The notes below the pieces were generated by a model that was given only the letters and a program-made list of their open reading frames with translations, was not told where the DNA came from and ran no database searches. The translations under genes were made by a program, and so were the position numbers. A stretch of DNA of 64,000 nt from Lachnospiraceae bacterium AC2031 (GTDB lineage: Bacteria > Bacillota > Clostridia > Lachnospirales > Lachnospiraceae): contig JIAB01000001.1 in the NCBI GenBank assembly GCA_000687975.1, positions 1-64,000 on the forward strand. Direction: 5' to 3'. Shown piece after piece: positions 35,728-44,771 of the stretch. Positions within the stretch are counted from its first letter, which is position 1. Every line of letters starts with the position of its first letter.

Positions 35728-35764
35728 AAGAGACCTCTGAAGTAATTCAGAGGTCTCTTTTATG
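35728..35764 (+). terminator. Strong terminator in a gene-poor gap
   Basis: AAGAGACCTCTGAA (35728-35741) and TTCAGAGGTCTCTT (35746-35759) form a perfect 14-bp stem with a GTAA loop, then TTTTAT. The nearest upstream gene ends 200 bases earlier, so the transcript it ends may include an untranslated RNA at about 35,535-35,727, where I see no reading frame. Confidence 0.8.
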
Positions 35765-35888
35765 TTGCATAATATGCAAATTAAGAGTTTTCAACCTGCA
35801 GTGTTGGTTATGTATTGTCAATGCTTGTTTTCGTATAATCATATCAATAAATATAGGAACAACAAAGACAGGAAAGAAGGTGGTAGAT

Positions 35889-35975
35889 ATGTTAACTGAA
35901 GATATAACTGGAATTTGTAGAACGTCTATAAATACAAAAGAAATTAATTCTTTTGAAAAGTATAGGTCTAAATGA
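35889..35975 (+). CDS. Possible 28-residue peptide
   Basis: The short frame MLTEDITGICRTSINTKEIN and eight further residues has GAAGGTGG eight bases before its ATG. It lies 42 bases upstream of the secreted-protein gene and could be a leader peptide or a small coupled gene. The evidence is the ribosome binding site alone. Confidence 0.35.
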   Translation: MLTEDITGICRTSINTKEINSFEKYRSK

Positions 35976-36017
35976 TGCTGCTAAGATAACAGCAAATGGG
36001 AAAGGGAGGATAGAAAA

Positions 36018-37130
36018 ATGAAGAAGACAAATAAAAGAATTATAAGAAGAATGATAGCGGTAACATTAAGTGTGATGATGACAGTTACATTAATTAATCC
36101 AATGCAGGTTCATGCAAATGGGATAGAAGATTTCTGGGATGAGGTTATTATTATAAGCGAAGGTGCTTTAGAAGGGTATGAGGCATCAGTAATATCTAGA
36201 ATGGCGGGGAGAGCTGGGGCATCAACGATAAATGGTGCTAAGGGAATAGCCTTTGAGATCTTATATATGGATTCTGAAAATCTAGCAAATGCATTTTGGA
36301 TTTTTAAACCAGAAACAGTGATTCAACTTTCGGAGTCATCCATCGATGAAGTGGCTGATTTGGTAGTATACAATACTGAGAATGAAGTGGTTGGATTAAT
36401 TCAGTGCAAGGATTGTGTTTCCCCAGCTGGAATTAGAAATATACTTGAACAGGTTTCGAGTGGAAAATATGATACTGCAGAATTGGTTGGAACATCTGAT
36501 TGTGCAAGTGCATTTAACAAAGCGGCTGAAAAACTCGGCATAGAAGCAAGAATGATTGATTCAGGAATATCAGATGAAGTTGCAAAACAGATAGCAGAAA
36601 AATCGTTTGGGGTTTCAATTAAAAGTATAATCGAAAAAGTATCTTCTAGTTCATCTATAGGAGCTGCTGTGGGTGGAGTTTCATCCTTTGTCGAATCAAA
36701 GATTAACGGAGATAGTGATGCTACAACACTTGGTAATGTTACAACAGGATTAGCAAATGGTGCAGTATCAACGGCAGCAGGAACAGTAACTGGTGAACTT
36801 GTAACAGCTGGATTTGTTACAATAGGTGCATCTGGAGCAATAGCAACTGTAGCCGTATTTGCAGCAGTAATAATTGCTGGCACGATTGTATATACAGTAA
36901 TAGAAAAAGCGGAAGAAAAATATAACGTAAAAGAAACTCTTTCGAATGCTTATGACACGGGACTTACAGTAGTAGCGGATGCATATGTAGATTGCGAAGA
37001 TGCTGCACAAGATGGAATTGAGCCTGTAAAAGAAAACCTAAGCGTTGCAAAAGATAAGTTTGTTACAAGGGCAGGTGACACAGTGGGGTTCTATAAAAAT
37101 GTATTAAATTTGGGTAAGTTTAAAAAGTAA
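36018..37130 (+). CDS. Secreted protein with PD-(D/E)XK-like motif and glycine-rich hydrophobic domain
   Basis: This 370-residue protein has a Sec signal peptide (residues about 1-33, cleaved after VHA). The next domain has the spacing of a restriction-endonuclease fold: Glu80 in KGIAFE, Asp114 in DEVADLVVY, and Gln129-x-Lys131 in GLIQCKD, a QxK variant found in many REase-fold toxins. Residues about 215-290 are Gly/Ala/Ser/Thr-rich and hydrophobic, as in pore-forming or membrane-inserting segments, and a charged helical tail follows. An exported nuclease toxin acting on neighbours is a possible role, but no immunity gene is evident beside it. AAAGGGAGG precedes the ATG. Confidence 0.6.
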   Translation: MKKTNKRIIRRMIAVTLSVMMTVTLINPMQVHANGIEDFWDEVIIISEGALEGYEASVISRMAGRAGASTINGAKGIAFEILYMDSENLANAFWIFKPETVIQLSESSIDEVADLVVYNTENEVVGLIQCKDCVSPAGIRNILEQVSSGKYDTAELVGTSDCASAFNKAAEKLGIEARMIDSGISDEVAKQIAEKSFGVSIKSIIEKVSSSSSIGAAVGGVSSFVESKINGDSDATTLGNVTTGLANGAVSTAAGTVTGELVTAGFVTIGASGAIATVAVFAAVIIAGTIVYTVIEKAEEKYNVKETLSNAYDTGLTVVADAYVDCEDAAQDGIEPVKENLSVAKDKFVTRAGDTVGFYKNVLNLGKFKK

Positions 37131-37198
37131 TGATATCATTTGTATATTATAGATTTTTAAAAGTATGATAGATGTCATTTTATAAAGAAATTGTATTT

Positions 37199-37232
37199 TT
37201 GGGAGTAGCGCATATGCTACTCCCATTTATTT
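37199..37232 (+). terminator. Terminator after the secreted-protein gene
   Basis: GGGAGTAGC (37201-37209) and GCTACTCCC (37216-37224) form a perfect 9-bp stem followed by ATTTATTTAT. It separates the secreted-protein gene from the restriction locus. Confidence 0.75.
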
Positions 37233-37342
37233 ATGTATTAGATGTTGTTCCGTTTATGGTAGTAAGGATTTGTGGTATAATAAATGATGAATCTTGTTAT
37301 ATAGAATGATACGTATTGTGTATCATTAATAAGGGGGTATAT

Positions 37343-40261
37343 ATGGGTAAGGTTCAGTCAGAATATGATGTAGAGATTAAGTTTATTGAAAAACTAGAAA
37401 GTATTGGCTACGAGTTTATTGAATTAAAGAATTATGATGATGTAATAGCCAACTTTAGGAGTAAATTGATAGAGTTTAACTCCTCTAAATTAATCGAGGC
37501 CAAGGGTACTGCTGAATTATCAGATTCTGAGTTCAACAGAGTGCTTATCTATATAGATAATAAGAGCGTATATGAATCAGCGAAGATATTAAGAGATAAA
37601 TATATTCTTACATTAGACAATGGAAAAACTGTATATCTTGATTTCTTTTCTTTTGATACCGATAGAAATATCTATCAGGTTTCGCATCAGATAACTATGG
37701 ACAAGGATCATAAGGATGATGTCTTATATAAAAACAGATACGATGTTACTGTTTTTATTAATGGACTTCCTCTTGTCCAGATAGAATTAAAAAGACCAGG
37801 AATAGAAATAAACGAGGCTATTAATCAGATCAACAGATATAGAAGATTCTCATTTAGAGGAATCTTTAGATATCTGCAACTTTTTGTTGTGTCAAACTCC
37901 GTTCAGACAAAGTATTTCTGTAATGAAAATGAAATGGAAGATGGAACATATAATCCTATACTTAAGAGTTTGGTGTTCTTTTGGACTGATGAAAACAATA
38001 AGAGAATAAATACACTGGATGCTTTTACAGCTGAGTTCTTTAGAAAGGCATCTATTACAGAGATGCTTGATAAATATATGGTTATTAAGAGTACTGAGCC
38101 TGTTTTAATGGTTATGAGGCCTTATCAGATATATGCCGTTAAAGCTGCCAAGAAACGTGTTCTAGAGGCAAATCAGAATGGCTATGTGTTTGCTTGTACA
38201 GGATCCGGAAAGACGTTGACAAGCTTTAAACTGGCTCAGATATTAAGAGATGAGTCCAGAGTAGACAAAGTGGTCTTTCTTATTGATAGAAAAGATTTAG
38301 ATGATCAGACAGTAGATGAATATAATTCTTTTGAAAAAGACTGCGTTGATAATTCTGACACTACCTATGTACTTGTAAAGCAGCTTAAACAGGACGACAG
38401 AAAGCTTATAGTCACTACTATACAGAAAATGGCTAATGCTGTTAAAAATAGTAAATACGCGCAGCTAATGGATCAATACAGGGATAAGAAGGTCGTATTT
38501 ATTATCGATGAGTGTCATAGATCTCAGTTTGGAAGAATGCATGCTGATATTGAAAGACATTTTGAAAATGCAAACTATATAGGATTTACGGGAACTCCGA
38601 TATTTGAAGCAAATAAAGGCGCAGCAAAAAGAACTACAGCTGATCTATTTAATGCTGGAAGTAAGCTTGATGCCTGCCTTCATAAGTATATGATCAAGGA
38701 TGCTATTGCAGATGGTAATGTACTTAGATTTTCTGTGGAATATCAACGTACTATCTTTGCACATCAAATAGCTGCTAAGGGCATTGATCCAGAGCAGATT
38801 GAGGATCCGGAATACTGCAAACGCCATAAAATAGATATTGATAATCTGTATCACGCTGATGAAAGAATACAGAAAATAGCTAAAGATATATTTGATCATC
38901 ACGAACAGCACGTACATCCTCAGGGAAAAGATATCTATACAGCTTTATTTGCAGTTGATTCTATTAAGACACTTGGAAAGTATTATGATGCCTTCAAGGA
39001 ATTAAATGCGAAGATGCCGGAAGATAAGAGATATAAGGTTGCTGCTATCTTTAGTTATGGTGTAAACGAAGATATGGATGATGGGGCCGATGAGCATTCG
39101 GCTGAGCTTCTTTCTCGAATAATGGATGATTATAATGAGATGTTTGGTACTACGTATGCTTTAGATACATTCGATGGTTATAGAAAAGATATAGCTAAAA
39201 GAATGAAACAGAAGAATCTGCCACAGGTTGATATACTTCTAGTAGTCAATATGATGCTTACTGGTTTTGATGCTAAGCCGCTTAATACATTGTATCTGGA
39301 TAAGAACCTTGTATGGCATTCTCTTGTTCAGGCATACAGTAGAACGAATAGAGTAGATAAGAAGACTAAACAATTTGGTCAGATAGTCTCATACAGAAAT
39401 ATCAAGAAGTGGCAGGATGATGCACTTACTTTATTCTCTGGTGATGGAGATCCTAATGAGTATCTGCTTGAGAACTACGAATATTATGTTCAGAAATGGG
39501 TTAATCAGGTTCCTGTACTTAGAAAGATTACTCCAACAGTAGATGAAGCAGGTCAATTACAGAATGAAGATGAGATAAGAATGTTTATTCTTGCTTTTAG
39601 AACCCTTGTAACGATTCTTGCTACACTCAAGACATTTAGCAAGTTTGACTGGGCTGATCTTTCTGTTGTTCTTGATGAAGATGAGTTTGAGGGTTATAAG
39701 AGCTGGTATATGTATTATAGGGATCAGTCAATAAAGGATAATCCTAAGATTCCTGTTCCGGTAGATGTTGATTTTGATATTGAACTTGTTAGAACTGACA
39801 GAATAAATGTTGTATACATCTTAAATCTTCTAAAGGCTGCTAAGAATGCTAAGGAATTGACTGAAGAACAGATTCAGGCAAATATTGATCTGATTCTTAG
39901 AGAGATTGAAAGGTCCGATAATGAATCTCTTAGAGCTAAGCAGGATGTGATGAAGGAGTTTATTGAAACAAGGTTCTATGAACTTCCGGAAGAAGCTGAT
40001 ATACAGCAGGCTTATGAGGAGTTTGAAAGAGAGAGACTTCAAGCAGAAATAGAAAGTTTCTCTTATGAGAATGATATTGAGGTTAGTATAGTAACAGATA
40101 TATTTACAGATTATAGTTTCAGTGGTGGCATTTCGGATGAGAGTATTCGAAAGAGGCTAATGTCATATCACTTAGGATTATTAAAGATTACAAAGCTTAC
40201 AAAGGATATTAAGGGCTTTGTTATAAATACATATAACAAATATAAAGCAGAGGGTGAGTAA
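37343..40261 (+). CDS. hsdR: Type I restriction enzyme, R (motor/nuclease) subunit
   Basis: This is a 972-residue HsdR; the ATG is chosen because AAGGGGG lies upstream. The N-terminal nuclease domain has RYDVTVFINGLPLVQIELKR, giving the D...ExK catalytic residues. Helicase motif I is FACTGSGKTLTSFKLAQ, motif II is FIIDECHRSQFGRMH and motif III is FTGTP, with YSRTNRVDK near motif VI. HsdR translocates DNA and cuts when the HsdM2S complex meets an unmethylated site. It is the first gene of the locus and its TAA overlaps the ATG of hsdS by one base. Confidence 0.95.
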   Translation: MGKVQSEYDVEIKFIEKLESIGYEFIELKNYDDVIANFRSKLIEFNSSKLIEAKGTAELSDSEFNRVLIYIDNKSVYESAKILRDKYILTLDNGKTVYLDFFSFDTDRNIYQVSHQITMDKDHKDDVLYKNRYDVTVFINGLPLVQIELKRPGIEINEAINQINRYRRFSFRGIFRYLQLFVVSNSVQTKYFCNENEMEDGTYNPILKSLVFFWTDENNKRINTLDAFTAEFFRKASITEMLDKYMVIKSTEPVLMVMRPYQIYAVKAAKKRVLEANQNGYVFACTGSGKTLTSFKLAQILRDESRVDKVVFLIDRKDLDDQTVDEYNSFEKDCVDNSDTTYVLVKQLKQDDRKLIVTTIQKMANAVKNSKYAQLMDQYRDKKVVFIIDECHRSQFGRMHADIERHFENANYIGFTGTPIFEANKGAAKRTTADLFNAGSKLDACLHKYMIKDAIADGNVLRFSVEYQRTIFAHQIAAKGIDPEQIEDPEYCKRHKIDIDNLYHADERIQKIAKDIFDHHEQHVHPQGKDIYTALFAVDSIKTLGKYYDAFKELNAKMPEDKRYKVAAIFSYGVNEDMDDGADEHSAELLSRIMDDYNEMFGTTYALDTFDGYRKDIAKRMKQKNLPQVDILLVVNMMLTGFDAKPLNTLYLDKNLVWHSLVQAYSRTNRVDKKTKQFGQIVSYRNIKKWQDDALTLFSGDGDPNEYLLENYEYYVQKWVNQVPVLRKITPTVDEAGQLQNEDEIRMFILAFRTLVTILATLKTFSKFDWADLSVVLDEDEFEGYKSWYMYYRDQSIKDNPKIPVPVDVDFDIELVRTDRINVVYILNLLKAAKNAKELTEEQIQANIDLILREIERSDNESLRAKQDVMKEFIETRFYELPEEADIQQAYEEFERERLQAEIESFSYENDIEVSIVTDIFTDYSFSGGISDESIRKRLMSYHLGLLKITKLTKDIKGFVINTYNKYKAEGE

Positions 40262-41478
40262 TGGGTGAGAAAAATACACCAAAAATAAGATTTCCAGGTT
40301 TTACTGATTCTTGGGAACAGCGTAAGTTGGGAGAGGTGTTTAAGCAGACATCTAATTTCGTAAATCCCAGTGATGATAATATTGAGTTATGGAGTCTTAC
40401 TGTAGAAGACGGATTGACTCCAAAATCAGAAAGATATAATCGTGAGTTTCTTGTGAAGAAAGATGATAACTTCAAAGAGGTACGACCAGGAGATATAGTC
40501 TACAACCCAATGAATATGACATTAGGGGCTGTTGGATATAATGGAATGGCTAAAAGTGTTGCTGTTTCGGGTTATTATACAACTATGATTGCTAGAGAAA
40601 ATTATGATTCTTATTACATCAATACATGGTTGAAAAGTCCCCAAGCGATTTTATTATATAGGACATATGCAACAGGTTCCTTGATTGAAAAGCAAAGAGT
40701 ACAGTTTCCGACGCTTTCAATAATACCTGTATTATTTCCAAAATATGAGGAACAAAAGAGGATTGGGGGGGTTTTTGCAAACCTCGACAATCTTATCACC
40801 TTTCATCAGCGTAAATTAGAAGAAATTAAAGAATATAAGGCTGGAATGCTACAGAGGATGATCCCTAAAAATGGAGAAAATGTTCCGGAGATAAGATTTC
40901 CTGGGTTTACTGACGCTTGGGAACAGCGTAAGTTATCAGATGAGTTTTCAGATTTCATTGTACCGATGAGAGATAAGCCCAAGGAATTTGGAGGTAATAT
41001 TCCCTGGACTCGTATCGAAGACATAGAAGGGAAGTATCTTAACGGATCCTTGTCTGACCAATATGTTACAGAAGAAACTGTACAAAAGATGAATTTGAAG
41101 ATTATCCCAAAAGATTCATTGATAGTTTCATCAAGTGCTACATTTGGTGTGGTTGCCATAGTTACGCAGGATTTAATAACAAATCAGACTTTTATTGGTT
41201 TGGTTCCAAATGAAAAAGAAACATTAGATTACTGGTATGCATACTTCTATTCGGATGCAGCAAGAAAGTATATGAAACTACAATCTGCTGGTTCGACTAT
41301 ATTCTATATTGCGAGAGAGAGTTTTGAAAATATGCCAATCACTGTTCCTTCGAAGGAAGAAATGATGAAAATTGGAACATATTTTGATAACCTCGACAAC
41401 CTTATCACTCTTCATCAGCGAAAGCTAGAGGAGATAAAAGAATATAAAAAAGGATTATTACAACAAATGTTTGTTTAA
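40261..41478 (+). CDS. hsdS: Type I restriction specificity subunit, first copy
   Basis: This 405-residue HsdS has two target recognition domains. Each half opens with the same anchor (RFPGFTDSWEQRKL at about 11 and RFPGFTDAWEQRKL at about 212) and closes with a conserved helix, NLDNLITLHQRKLEEIKEYK at the end and FHQRKLEEIKEYKAGMLQ in the centre. The two recognition domains between these anchors differ, so the DNA target is bipartite. A paralogue at 44772 shares the anchors nearly base for base. Confidence 0.94.
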   Translation: MGEKNTPKIRFPGFTDSWEQRKLGEVFKQTSNFVNPSDDNIELWSLTVEDGLTPKSERYNREFLVKKDDNFKEVRPGDIVYNPMNMTLGAVGYNGMAKSVAVSGYYTTMIARENYDSYYINTWLKSPQAILLYRTYATGSLIEKQRVQFPTLSIIPVLFPKYEEQKRIGGVFANLDNLITFHQRKLEEIKEYKAGMLQRMIPKNGENVPEIRFPGFTDAWEQRKLSDEFSDFIVPMRDKPKEFGGNIPWTRIEDIEGKYLNGSLSDQYVTEETVQKMNLKIIPKDSLIVSSSATFGVVAIVTQDLITNQTFIGLVPNEKETLDYWYAYFYSDAARKYMKLQSAGSTIFYIARESFENMPITVPSKEEMMKIGTYFDNLDNLITLHQRKLEEIKEYKKGLLQQMFV

Positions 41479-41519
41479 GCACTGTATATCTTTTTATGAT
41501 TATAGAAAGGATTATTGTA

Positions 41520-42446
41520 ATGAATACCATAGGGAAACTGGAAGAAGTAGATGTTCGAGAGCTTTGGAAACATGAGCAGTATGACTTTTCAAATTGGCTC
41601 TCACAAGATGAGAATATTGAATATCTTAATGATATAGTAGGTTTAACTCTTATTGATGTTGATAAAGAAGTTTATGTAGGACCATACCGTTGTGATATTG
41701 TTGCGAAAGATGAAACTTCTGGGATTACCGTTATTGTAGAAAACCAGCTTGAAGGAACAAATCATGACCATTTAGGTAAAATAATTACATATGCTTCAGG
41801 GTTAGATGCGAAAGTAATGATATGGATCGTTAAAGAAGCAAAAGAGGAACATCGTGCAGCGATTGAATGGCTTAATAATAATACGAATAACGAAATAAGT
41901 TTTTTTCTATTAGAAATTCATGCATATAAGATAGGAGATTCAAAACCAGCTCCAAAATTTGAAGTAGTAGAAAAACCAAATGATTTTGTTAAGAGAAGTA
42001 AGAAAAACATAGAAAGTGGAGAATTAAATAAGAGTCAGGGAGAAAGATTAAACTTTTGGGAACAGTTTAATCAGATTGTAATAAGTCGAGGAAAACCATT
42101 TAATCTTAGAAAACCTACAACTGATCATTGGTATGATGTGGCTATGGGTACAAGTGATGCGCATATTGCTATAGATTTAGTTAATAAAGATGGAAGAATA
42201 GTTGTTGAATGTTATATTAATGATAATAAGGAATTATTTGATTCTTTTGAATCTCATAAAGAGGAAATTGAAAATGAACTCGGGTTTTCGTTGATTTGGG
42301 ATAGGCTTGATGGGAAGAAGGCATCTCGAATTAAGTATCGTATTCAAGGACTTAATTTTGATGACCATTCTAACTATAACGATCTAATGAATAAAACCAT
42401 AGATGTAGTAATAAAAATGAGAGATACATTTAAAAGATATTTATAA
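41520..42446 (+). CDS. DUF4268-like predicted nuclease inside the type I locus
   Basis: The 308-residue protein starts at an ATG with GAAAGGA upstream. The N-terminal domain has a PD-(D/E)XK-like arrangement: Asp59 in YRCDIVAK and Glu74-x-Gln76 in TVIVENQLEG. A His-Leu-Gly-Lys-Ile-Ile-Thr-Tyr helix follows, typical of such folds. The C-terminal half resembles DUF4268 (WEQFNQIVISRGKPFNLRKP, later YINDNKELFDSFESHKEEIE). It is inserted between hsdS and hsdM and oriented with them. It may be an additional effector or a methylation-dependent nuclease. The family name is from memory. Confidence 0.75.
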   Translation: MNTIGKLEEVDVRELWKHEQYDFSNWLSQDENIEYLNDIVGLTLIDVDKEVYVGPYRCDIVAKDETSGITVIVENQLEGTNHDHLGKIITYASGLDAKVMIWIVKEAKEEHRAAIEWLNNNTNNEISFFLLEIHAYKIGDSKPAPKFEVVEKPNDFVKRSKKNIESGELNKSQGERLNFWEQFNQIVISRGKPFNLRKPTTDHWYDVAMGTSDAHIAIDLVNKDGRIVVECYINDNKELFDSFESHKEEIENELGFSLIWDRLDGKKASRIKYRIQGLNFDDHSNYNDLMNKTIDVVIKMRDTFKRYL

Positions 42447-42491
42447 ACAAATTTTCGGCAGCCTAAAGTGATACATGGAGGATTTAATAGA

Positions 42492-44081
42492 ATGGCAATA
42501 GATACAAATAAAGTGCAGAGTCAAGCGGCAGAGCTTTCATCTACGTGTTGGCAGATCGCTAATGATCTTAGAGGTGGTATGGATGCTTCTGAGTTTAAAA
42601 ACTACATTCTTGGTACTATCTTTTATAGATACCTTTCTGAAAGAACGGAAATGTATATGCAGGAGATACTTCAAGAGGATGGCCTTTCTTATGAAGAGGC
42701 TTTTGCTAATGCTGATTTCAAGCCTATTGTAGAGCAGTGGAGCATAGAACATTTAGGATATATTATAAAGCCAGAAAATCTCTTTAGAGAGCTTTCAAGG
42801 AAGATAACTAAGCCTAAAGATGAGAATGATAAGTTTTCTGTTGAAGATTATGAAAGAGCTATAGGTGATCTTACCGGCTCGACTCTTGGACACGAATCGG
42901 AGGCAGCCTTTTCTGGATTGTTTGATGATGTCAGACTTCAAGATACAAGGCTTGGAGATACTGTATCAGAGAGAACTTCAACCATAGGAAGTGTTATATC
43001 AAGAATAGCGGAACTTGATATGGATCTTCAGAATCACGAGTTTGATGTTCTCGGTACGGCTTATATGATTCTGATAGGTCTATTCCAATCAAATGCCGGT
43101 AAAAAAGGTGGAGAGTTCTTTACGCCAGTAGGACCATCAACTTTATGTGCAACATTAGCTACTGTTGGACTTGATGAGGCTAAAACAGTTGGTGACTGTA
43201 CTTGTGGTAGTGCTTCAATGCTTCTTGATGTACAGAAACACCTTACAACTGGAAAGGTTGGACATTTTTATGGACAGGAGAACAATCCTACTACATACAA
43301 CTTGGCTCGTATGAATATGCTCATGCACGGTGTTGATTACCAGAACTTTACAATTTGTAAGGGAGACACCATTTATAACGATACTTATGGCGATGTCAAG
43401 ATGACCGTTCAGGTATGTAATCCACCATATTCTTTAAAATATGATGCTAATCCGGCTTTATTAGATGATCCTAGATATTCTGGTGTAGGTAAACTAGCTC
43501 CTAAGAGTCACGCTGATTATGCTTTTGTACAGCACATGATTTATCACATGGATGATACTGATGGAAGAGTAGCAGTTCTTCTCCCACATGGTGTTCTTTT
43601 TAGAGGAGGAGCAGAAGAGGCTATAAGAAAGAATATAGTAAAGGATCTGAATAGGCTTGATGCAGTAATAGGACTTCCTGCTAATTTGTTCCACGGTACG
43701 TCTATTCCTGTTTGTATTCTTGTATTGAAGAGTAAGAGAAATGGCAATAGTGATAATATACTATTTATAGATGCAAGCAAGGACTTCATTAAAGGCAAGA
43801 ATCAAAATGAGCTTTCGGATGAGCATATTGAGAAGATAGTTAATGCTTACAAGGAAAGAAAAGATATCGATAAGTTTTCGCATGTTGCAACTATGGAAGA
43901 GATTAAGGCAAATGACTATAATCTAAACATTCCTAGATATGTTGATACAGCAGAAGAGGAAGAAGAAATTGATCTTGATGAAGTTACAGGAAAGATTAAG
44001 GATATAGATAAAGAGATAGAAGAAGTATCTAGATCATTAAAGAAATCCTTTGATGAATTGGGGTTAGATTTTCCTTTTTAG
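42492..44081 (+). CDS. hsdM: Type I restriction-modification methyltransferase subunit
   Basis: This 529-residue HsdM is an N6-adenine methyltransferase; the ATG follows GGAGG. An N-terminal helical domain (LRGGMDASEFKNYILGTIFY) precedes the catalytic domain. GGEFFTPVGPS leads in, motif I is DCTCGSASMLLDVQ, and motif IV is VCNPPY. The C-terminal coiled coil (IDKEIEEVSRSLKKSFDELG) contacts HsdS. Together with either HsdS it forms the modification enzyme. The gene order R-S-x-M-x-S is unusual; M-S-R or R-M-S is common. Confidence 0.95.
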   Translation: MAIDTNKVQSQAAELSSTCWQIANDLRGGMDASEFKNYILGTIFYRYLSERTEMYMQEILQEDGLSYEEAFANADFKPIVEQWSIEHLGYIIKPENLFRELSRKITKPKDENDKFSVEDYERAIGDLTGSTLGHESEAAFSGLFDDVRLQDTRLGDTVSERTSTIGSVISRIAELDMDLQNHEFDVLGTAYMILIGLFQSNAGKKGGEFFTPVGPSTLCATLATVGLDEAKTVGDCTCGSASMLLDVQKHLTTGKVGHFYGQENNPTTYNLARMNMLMHGVDYQNFTICKGDTIYNDTYGDVKMTVQVCNPPYSLKYDANPALLDDPRYSGVGKLAPKSHADYAFVQHMIYHMDDTDGRVAVLLPHGVLFRGGAEEAIRKNIVKDLNRLDAVIGLPANLFHGTSIPVCILVLKSKRNGNSDNILFIDASKDFIKGKNQNELSDEHIEKIVNAYKERKDIDKFSHVATMEEIKANDYNLNIPRYVDTAEEEEEIDLDEVTGKIKDIDKEIEEVSRSLKKSFDELGLDFPF

Positions 44082-44147
44082 ATAATCTATATAACCGGTA
44101 TATTATTTAAGAGACAGTCATTGTTAGGCGAATATGCGGAGATGACG

Positions 44148-44765
44148 ATGAATAGAATTGAATTAAATCCTTGGATGGATTATGAAGAATCAAATGCTAA
44201 AGAAATATATAGAGTTTCTAATCAAATATGTAGTATTGTAAAGAAACTAAATAAATTCGGGGTAAGTATTATTATTGAGGTGGATAATGAAACGCTTTTA
44301 TATAATATTAATATAGTTATTTCTTATTGGACAAAGCATACATATGTGGGCAAAAGAAAGAATGATACTATAAGAACTGCTTTCCAGTCTTTTTTTGTTA
44401 ATTTATATGAGCTTTTGATTTTTTTTAAATATAATAGTTGTGATTATTATAGTGAGTTGGCAAATAATAGCCTGTATCAAGGAAGGCTGTATAGATATTT
44501 AGGACATGGGCATGCTAATGAAGATATACAAAGAAAAATACTTCCAGAATATGATGAGATATATGTGTCTTGGAGTAAAAAATCCCCAAGCCTTTATTTA
44601 GAACAAAAACTATATGGAACAATAACTATATTGTCATGTGTGGTTGACAATCCTTATTGGGCTATTGATTTAAAACAATTAGGGGCTGTGTGTGAGGGGG
44701 AAGACGAGGCTGTTTTTCCTACAATAAGTGAAACTGTTAAAGAAATTAAGTTTATTGAAAGATGA
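44148..44765 (+). CDS. Unknown 205-residue protein inside the type I locus
   Basis: I do not recognise this protein. The ATG is chosen because GGAG lies six bases upstream. It is alpha-rich with many aromatic residues, lacks a signal peptide or membrane span, and has no nucleotide-binding or nuclease motif I can see. Local features are LYELLIFFKYNSCDYYSELA and YLGHGHANEDIQRKIL. It ends six bases before the second hsdS, so it belongs to the same transcript. Lower codon bias and higher AT than hsdM suggest later insertion. Confidence 0.65.
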   Translation: MNRIELNPWMDYEESNAKEIYRVSNQICSIVKKLNKFGVSIIIEVDNETLLYNINIVISYWTKHTYVGKRKNDTIRTAFQSFFVNLYELLIFFKYNSCDYYSELANNSLYQGRLYRYLGHGHANEDIQRKILPEYDEIYVSWSKKSPSLYLEQKLYGTITILSCVVDNPYWAIDLKQLGAVCEGEDEAVFPTISETVKEIKFIER

Positions 44766-44771
44766 GAATGT

